Shown one piece after another: positions 28,044 through 32,379 of a stretch of 32,379 nucleotides of DNA. The notes under the pieces were generated by a model. The model was not told the DNA's origin, ran no database searches, and saw only the letters and a program-made list of their open reading frames with translations. Positions within the stretch are counted from its first letter, which is position 1. Each line of letters opens with the position of its first letter. The translations under genes and the position numbers were made by a program. Source of the stretch: Flavobacteriaceae bacterium (GTDB lineage: Bacteria; Bacteroidota; Bacteroidia; Flavobacteriales; Flavobacteriaceae). The DNA lies in NCBI GenBank assembly GCA_013042315.1, contig JABDQM010000123.1:1-32379 (forward strand), read 5' to 3'.

Positions 28044-29303
28044 ATGATGAAGAATTACCACTTATCTAAACACAATTCATTTTATACTGTGGGGTTGAGT
28101 TATCTGAAAGCCGATGCGGTTTTAAGAGGTAAGTTCAGTCTCGGAGAATCAGGAGAGGAAAACATCCTTAAAGAAGCGAGAGAACTCGGTATTGATGGAT
28201 TGCTGATAACTGCCACTTGTAATAGAACGGAACTTCACGGTTTTGCTCAGCATCCCTTCCAGCTGATAAAGCTCTTATGCGATAATTCCAAAGGCAGTGT
28301 AGAGGAATTCCAGGAGGTGGGATATGTGTACAAAAATTACGAAGCTATCAACCACCTTTTTAGGGTGGGCACCGGCCTGGACAGTCAGATTCTCGGCGAC
28401 TTTGAGATCATAAGTCAGATTAAAAAAGGGTTTACCCGCTCAAAGAAACACGGATTGGGCAATCCTTTTCTCGAGCGCCTTACCAACTCCATTCTCCAGG
28501 CAAGCAAGAGGATCAAAAATGAAACCGAGATTTCGAGCGGTGCCACATCAGTAGCTTTCGCGTCGGTGCAATATATCCTTGAGACTATTCCGGATATTTC
28601 AGAAAAAAATATTCTGCTTTTCGGCACCGGAAAGATCGGAAGAAACACCTGTGAAAATCTTCTCAAACATACAGAAAACACTCATATTACCCTGATCAAC
28701 AGGACCAGGGACAGAGCGGAAAAGATTGCCGGAAAATTTAATTTGTTAGTTAAAGACTACGGTGAATTACAAGAAGAGATCCGGCAAGCCGACATCCTCG
28801 TCGTGGCCACCGGAGCACATTCTCCTACCATTTCAAAATCCCTGATCCATATCAACAAACCCCTCCTGATCCTCGACCTTTCCATTCCCAAGAATGTAGC
28901 TGAGGATGTCACCGAAGTTCCGCAACTAACTCTGGTTCACTTAGACCACCTTTCACAACGCACTGACAAGACTCTTGAGAAACGAAAGAAATATATTCCC
29001 AAGGCAGAAAAAATCATCGAAGAGGTAAAGAAAGAGTTTACCCAGTGGCTGGAAACCCGAAAATTTGCTCCCGTCATCAAGGCCTTGAAACAGAAACTGG
29101 AAACCATGAAGGAACAAGAGCTCGATTTTCAATCGAAGAAGTTACCCGACTTTAATTCGGAACAGGCCGATATTATTTCAGAGAGGATCATCCAGAAAAT
29201 CACCAAACAATTTGCCAATCATTTAAAGGATACCGAAGTGGATGCCGATGACAGTCTCGAGCTCATACAGCGTGTTTTTCAACTAGAAGTTGAAAAGTTA
29301 TGA
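28044..29303 (+). CDS. hemA: Glutamyl-tRNA reductase
   Basis: 'LLITATCNRTELHGF', 'FRVGTGLDSQILGDFEIISQIKKGF', 'ILLFGTGKIGRNTCENL', 'DLSIPKNVAEDV' motifs. Confidence 0.96.
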   Translation: MMKNYHLSKHNSFYTVGLSYLKADAVLRGKFSLGESGEENILKEARELGIDGLLITATCNRTELHGFAQHPFQLIKLLCDNSKGSVEEFQEVGYVYKNYEAINHLFRVGTGLDSQILGDFEIISQIKKGFTRSKKHGLGNPFLERLTNSILQASKRIKNETEISSGATSVAFASVQYILETIPDISEKNILLFGTGKIGRNTCENLLKHTENTHITLINRTRDRAEKIAGKFNLLVKDYGELQEEIRQADILVVATGAHSPTISKSLIHINKPLLILDLSIPKNVAEDVTEVPQLTLVHLDHLSQRTDKTLEKRKKYIPKAEKIIEEVKKEFTQWLETRKFAPVIKALKQKLETMKEQELDFQSKKLPDFNSEQADIISERIIQKITKQFANHLKDTEVDADDSLELIQRVFQLEVEKL

Positions 29304-30214
29304 GCAAGGTGATCCGGATCGGAACCCGGGATAGCGAACTAGCCCTTTGGCAGGCTAATACCGTAAAAAGTAAGCTAGAGGAGCTGGGATACCGATGTGA
29401 ACTCGTCTCGGTAAAAGCAACGGGAGACCTGATATTAGACCAACCTTTATACGAGTTAGGTATCACCGGGATCTTTACGAAAACTCTGGATATTGCTCTA
29501 CTCAAAGGAGAAATTGATATCGCCGTTCACTCGATGAAGGACGTACCCACCAGTCTTCCAAAAGGCGTCGTTCAGGCGGCTATACTTAAGCGAGGCAACC
29601 CTCATGACCTCCTGGTACACAAAGGGCTGGATTTTTTAAATGCCGAAGGAATTGTCGCTACGGGAAGCCTGAGGCGAAGAGCCCAATGGCTACACCGATA
29701 TCCGCTGCATGAGATCACTGATCTAAGGGGGAACGTAAATACTCGTCTCGAGAAATTCAGGACACACAATTGGGACGCAGCAATCTTTGCGGCGGCCGGA
29801 CTTGAACGTATCTCACTTCTTCCCGAACAGTACAGTACTCTGGACTGGATGATCCCCGCCCCTGCGCAAGGAGCAATGATGGTGGTTACCATGGAAGAAA
29901 ACTCTTATTGCCGGGAAGCTCTTAGCCCGTTAAATGATAGTGAAACTGAAATCTGTACTACTGTGGAACGGGAATTTTTAAAAACCCTGGAAGGCGGATG
30001 TACAGCTCCGATTGGCGCCCTTGCTGTAATCAAAGAAGAGGTCCTTCACTTTAAAGGTATATTACTTTCCCTTGATGGAAGTAAAAAATACGAAGTGCAA
30101 AAGCAAGGAAGTATAAAGGAGGTTGCTCATTCAGGCAAAGTTTTTGCCGAAGAGATACAGAAACAGGGCGGAGTAGAACTGATGTCGGAGATCAAAGCAC
30201 AAATCGGAAAATGA
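29300..30214 (+). CDS. hemC: Hydroxymethylbilane synthase (porphobilinogen deaminase)
   Basis: 'IRIGTRDSELALWQA', 'IDIAVHSMKDVPTSLP', 'FLKTLEGGCTAPIGALA' cofactor-Cys motif; ATGA overlap with hemA. Confidence 0.97.
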   Translation: MSKVIRIGTRDSELALWQANTVKSKLEELGYRCELVSVKATGDLILDQPLYELGITGIFTKTLDIALLKGEIDIAVHSMKDVPTSLPKGVVQAAILKRGNPHDLLVHKGLDFLNAEGIVATGSLRRRAQWLHRYPLHEITDLRGNVNTRLEKFRTHNWDAAIFAAAGLERISLLPEQYSTLDWMIPAPAQGAMMVVTMEENSYCREALSPLNDSETEICTTVEREFLKTLEGGCTAPIGALAVIKEEVLHFKGILLSLDGSKKYEVQKQGSIKEVAHSGKVFAEEIQKQGGVELMSEIKAQIGK

Positions 30215-30888
30215 ACCCTGTCCTTTCCACAAGAAGTCTGAGTGAGTTGCAGATGATGATGCTGAAAAAAGCAGGCATTAGCGTGGAGACTTATGATGCT
30301 ATTTCGATAAGCCTACTCGAGACCGAACTTCCAACCGATTACAGACATTACATTTTTACCTCAAAAAATGGGGTTAAGGGATATCTGCGAAACAAAAAGA
30401 AAGGTATCGCGTCTCAAAGGGAAGTAGCATGTTACTGCGTTGGGGAAAAAACCTTTGCTCTTCTGGAAGAAAAAGGCCATAATGTGGTAAAAATGGCCGA
30501 AAATGCATCGAAATTGGGCGATTTTATAGTTAAACAGGCCGAAAAAGGTCCCTTTTTGATTTTTACCGGCAATCGAAACAGACCTGAGCTCGGTGATTTA
30601 TTAAGGCTTCATAAATTCAACTTTGAAGAGATTTGTGTGTACGAAACTCATCTCAATCCCCGAGAATTTGACCGGCATTTTGAATGCATGCTGTTTTATA
30701 GCCCCAGTGGGATTCAAAGTTTTTTGATGGAAAATTCAGCCGCTAATTCTAAGGCTATCTGTATTGGGGAAACCACGGCAAAGGAAGCACGAAAGCATTT
30801 TAGTAAGGTTTGGGTGGCCGACAAAGCAACTACGGATTCAGTAATTAACAAATTGATCGAAATTTATCCTACAATAGCAATATCATAA
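30211..30888 (+). CDS. hemD: Uroporphyrinogen-III synthase
   Basis: 'HYIFTSKNGVKGYL', 'CVGEKTFALLEEKGHNVV', 'MLFYSPSGIQSFL', 'AICIGETTAKEA'; ATGA overlap with hemC, position before hemE. Confidence 0.93.
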   Translation: MNPVLSTRSLSELQMMMLKKAGISVETYDAISISLLETELPTDYRHYIFTSKNGVKGYLRNKKKGIASQREVACYCVGEKTFALLEEKGHNVVKMAENASKLGDFIVKQAEKGPFLIFTGNRNRPELGDLLRLHKFNFEEICVYETHLNPREFDRHFECMLFYSPSGIQSFLMENSAANSKAICIGETTAKEARKHFSKVWVADKATTDSVINKLIEIYPTIAIS

Positions 30889-30891
30889 CCT

Positions 30892-31923
30892 ATGGCACTT
30901 AAAAATGACCTCTTTCTTAGAGCACTTAAAGGCGAAACTGTAAATCGACCCCCTGTGTGGATGATGAGGCAAGCAGGCAGATACCTTCCGGAATTTATGG
31001 AGATCAAGAAAAAGTATGATTTCTTTACGCGTTGCCAGACTCCTGAACTCGCGTCCGAAATTACGGTGCAACCTATCAGAAGGTACGGTATGGATGCTGC
31101 TATCTTGTTCAGTGATATCCTTGTGATCCCCCAGGCAATGGAAATTGAGGTACAGATGAAGCCCAACTTCGGGCCTTACCTTCCCAACCCCATCCGTTCG
31201 CAAAATGCCCTGGACAAAGTGGTAGTGCCTGACGTAGAGGATAGCCTTGGATACGTTATGGAGGCCATAAAAATGACCAAGGAAAAATTACAGGATGAAG
31301 TACCACTTATCGGCTTCGCCGGTTCTCCCTGGACCATCTTGTGTTATTGCGTACAAGGGCAAGGAAGTAAGACTTTTGACAAGGCCAAGGAATTTTGTTT
31401 TACACAGCCCACGGTTGCCCATTCCCTTTTGCAGAAAATTACAGATACCACAATCGCCTACTTAAAAGCCAAGGTAAGAGCCGGAGTAAATGCTGTACAG
31501 GTTTTTGATTCCTGGGGGGGAATGTTGTCGCCTCAGGATTACAATGAGTTTTCATGGCCCTATATTCAGCAGATCATAGATGCGCTGAAAGAAGAAATTC
31601 CCGTTATCGTTTTCGGGAAAGGATGCTGGTTTGCCCTGAAAACAATGTCAGAATCCGGGGCCTCGGCCCTCGGAGTAGACTGGACTTGCTCCCCCCGGAA
31701 TGCGCGTTACCTCAGCGGCGGAAATATAACCTTACAAGGAAATTTTGATCCCTCCCGCTTATTCTCTAGTCCGGCAGAAATCAAAAAAATGGTGAATCAA
31801 ATGATCCGCGAATTTGGTAAAGACAAGTATATCGTTAATCTGGGGCACGGGATTTTGCCTACGGTGCCTGTAGAAAATGCGGGGGCCTTTATTGAGGCCG
31901 TAAAATCCTATTCTGAAGGGTGA
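30892..31923 (+). CDS. hemE: Uroporphyrinogen decarboxylase
   Basis: '[16 protein letters not shown]', '[16 protein letters not shown]', '[12 protein letters not shown]', '[13 protein letters not shown]' signature motifs. Confidence 0.97.
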   Translation: MALKNDLFLRALKGETVNRPPVWMMRQAGRYLPEFMEIKKKYDFFTRCQTPELASEITVQPIRRYGMDAAILFSDILVIPQAMEIEVQMKPNFGPYLPNPIRSQNALDKVVVPDVEDSLGYVMEAIKMTKEKLQDEVPLIGFAGSPWTILCYCVQGQGSKTFDKAKEFCFTQPTVAHSLLQKITDTTIAYLKAKVRAGVNAVQVFDSWGGMLSPQDYNEFSWPYIQQIIDALKEEIPVIVFGKGCWFALKTMSESGASALGVDWTCSPRNARYLSGGNITLQGNFDPSRLFSSPAEIKKMVNQMIREFGKDKYIVNLGHGILPTVPVENAGAFIEAVKSYSEG

Positions 31924-32379
31924 AAGAACTTTGGGGAGTCATAAGGCGGGCAAAACCGAGACAGTTAGGTGAGTTGATCGTACTTTGTCTGTCTCACCCG
32001 CGTTTTATTTGGCCCACCTATAAGGCAACAAATAGAGCAATTGCCTTAGCGAATACTCATTTTGGGGCGTCGCATCGCAGAAACACTCCTGCAAACGCCT
32101 TCAGGCACGCCCTTTGGAACTGGCTCATCGCAGAAGCCTGTTTCAAAAGAGTAAAGGATGCAGACAAAGTATTTTTATGGACAGAGAAGATCACAGCTAT
32201 GCATGAAAAGATCTTACCGGCTAATGCAATCTCCAATGCCATGGATTTACATAATAACGCCGTTGGCAGAGCGCTTTTCAAATCAAATACCAGTTCAGAA
32301 ATGAAGTCGGGAGTAAACCTTATACTCAATTTGACAAAGCGTTCCATAAAAGTCAATACTCTGGAAGAAATCATTCAAA
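31920..32379 (+). CDS. DUF6973-like protein (3' end outside window), missed by the ORF track
   Basis: GTG at 31920 forms a GTGA overlap with the hemE stop. The frame is open to the window end: [121 protein letters not shown]... Family name is from memory of the RHALWN/MDLHNNxxGR pattern. Confidence 0.78.
   Translation, partial: MKELWGVIRRAKPRQLGELIVLCLSHPRFIWPTYKATNRAIALANTHFGASHRRNTPANAFRHALWNWLIAEACFKRVKDADKVFLWTEKITAMHEKILPANAISNAMDLHNNAVGRALFKSNTSSEMKSGVNLILNLTKRSIKVNTLEEIIQ

Noticed and set aside
32057-32374. 105 aa minus-strand ORF near the window end
   Set aside because: Antisense to the coherent, motif-bearing + strand ORF that is coupled to hemE; its own translation has no recognisable domain.
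1-32379. Defence, mobile or prophage system
   Set aside because: I found no transposase, integrase, nuclease-helicase defence genes, tRNA-flanked insertion, or long terminal repeats; most genes are conserved chromosomal families.

Overview
The window comes from a Bacteroidota chromosome, most likely a flavobacterium. This is judged from the protein families, AT-rich intergenic DNA, TAnnTTTG-like promoter elements and frequent ATGA/TAATG gene overlaps. It is mostly conserved housekeeping sequence; I see no tRNA, rRNA, CRISPR, IS element or prophage. The main theme is heme biosynthesis. A tightly coupled hemA-hemC-hemD-hemE run (28044-31923) continues into a GTG-started ORF that runs off the window end and is absent from the supplied ORF track. 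hemH is coupled to a MATE transporter, a hemJ-like gene lies at 12389-12940, and an AraC-type regulator is divergent from hemA. Other genes include an S41 peptidase, dCMP deaminase, HupE-like protein, TerB/DnaJ protein, bacilliredoxin, PlsC, HD hydrolase, Tat-type Gfo/Idh/MocA oxidoreductase, PA0069-type radical SAM protein, enoyl-CoA hydratase, sensor kinase, a tandem pair of ~1040 aa BNR/VPS10-like proteins, MscS channel, DUF1460 protein, ThuA and VOC proteins. Items most worth a second look: (1) a 46-bp nested palindrome exactly filling the gap before the radical SAM gene; (2) a 9-5-9 perfect palindrome at the AraC/hemA divergent promoter; (3) a lipoprotein with a hydrophobic glycine/alanine-rich, Cys-containing C-terminal tail paired with a small membrane protein; (4) the missed ORF coupled to hemE. 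None of these has been tested by search or computation here.
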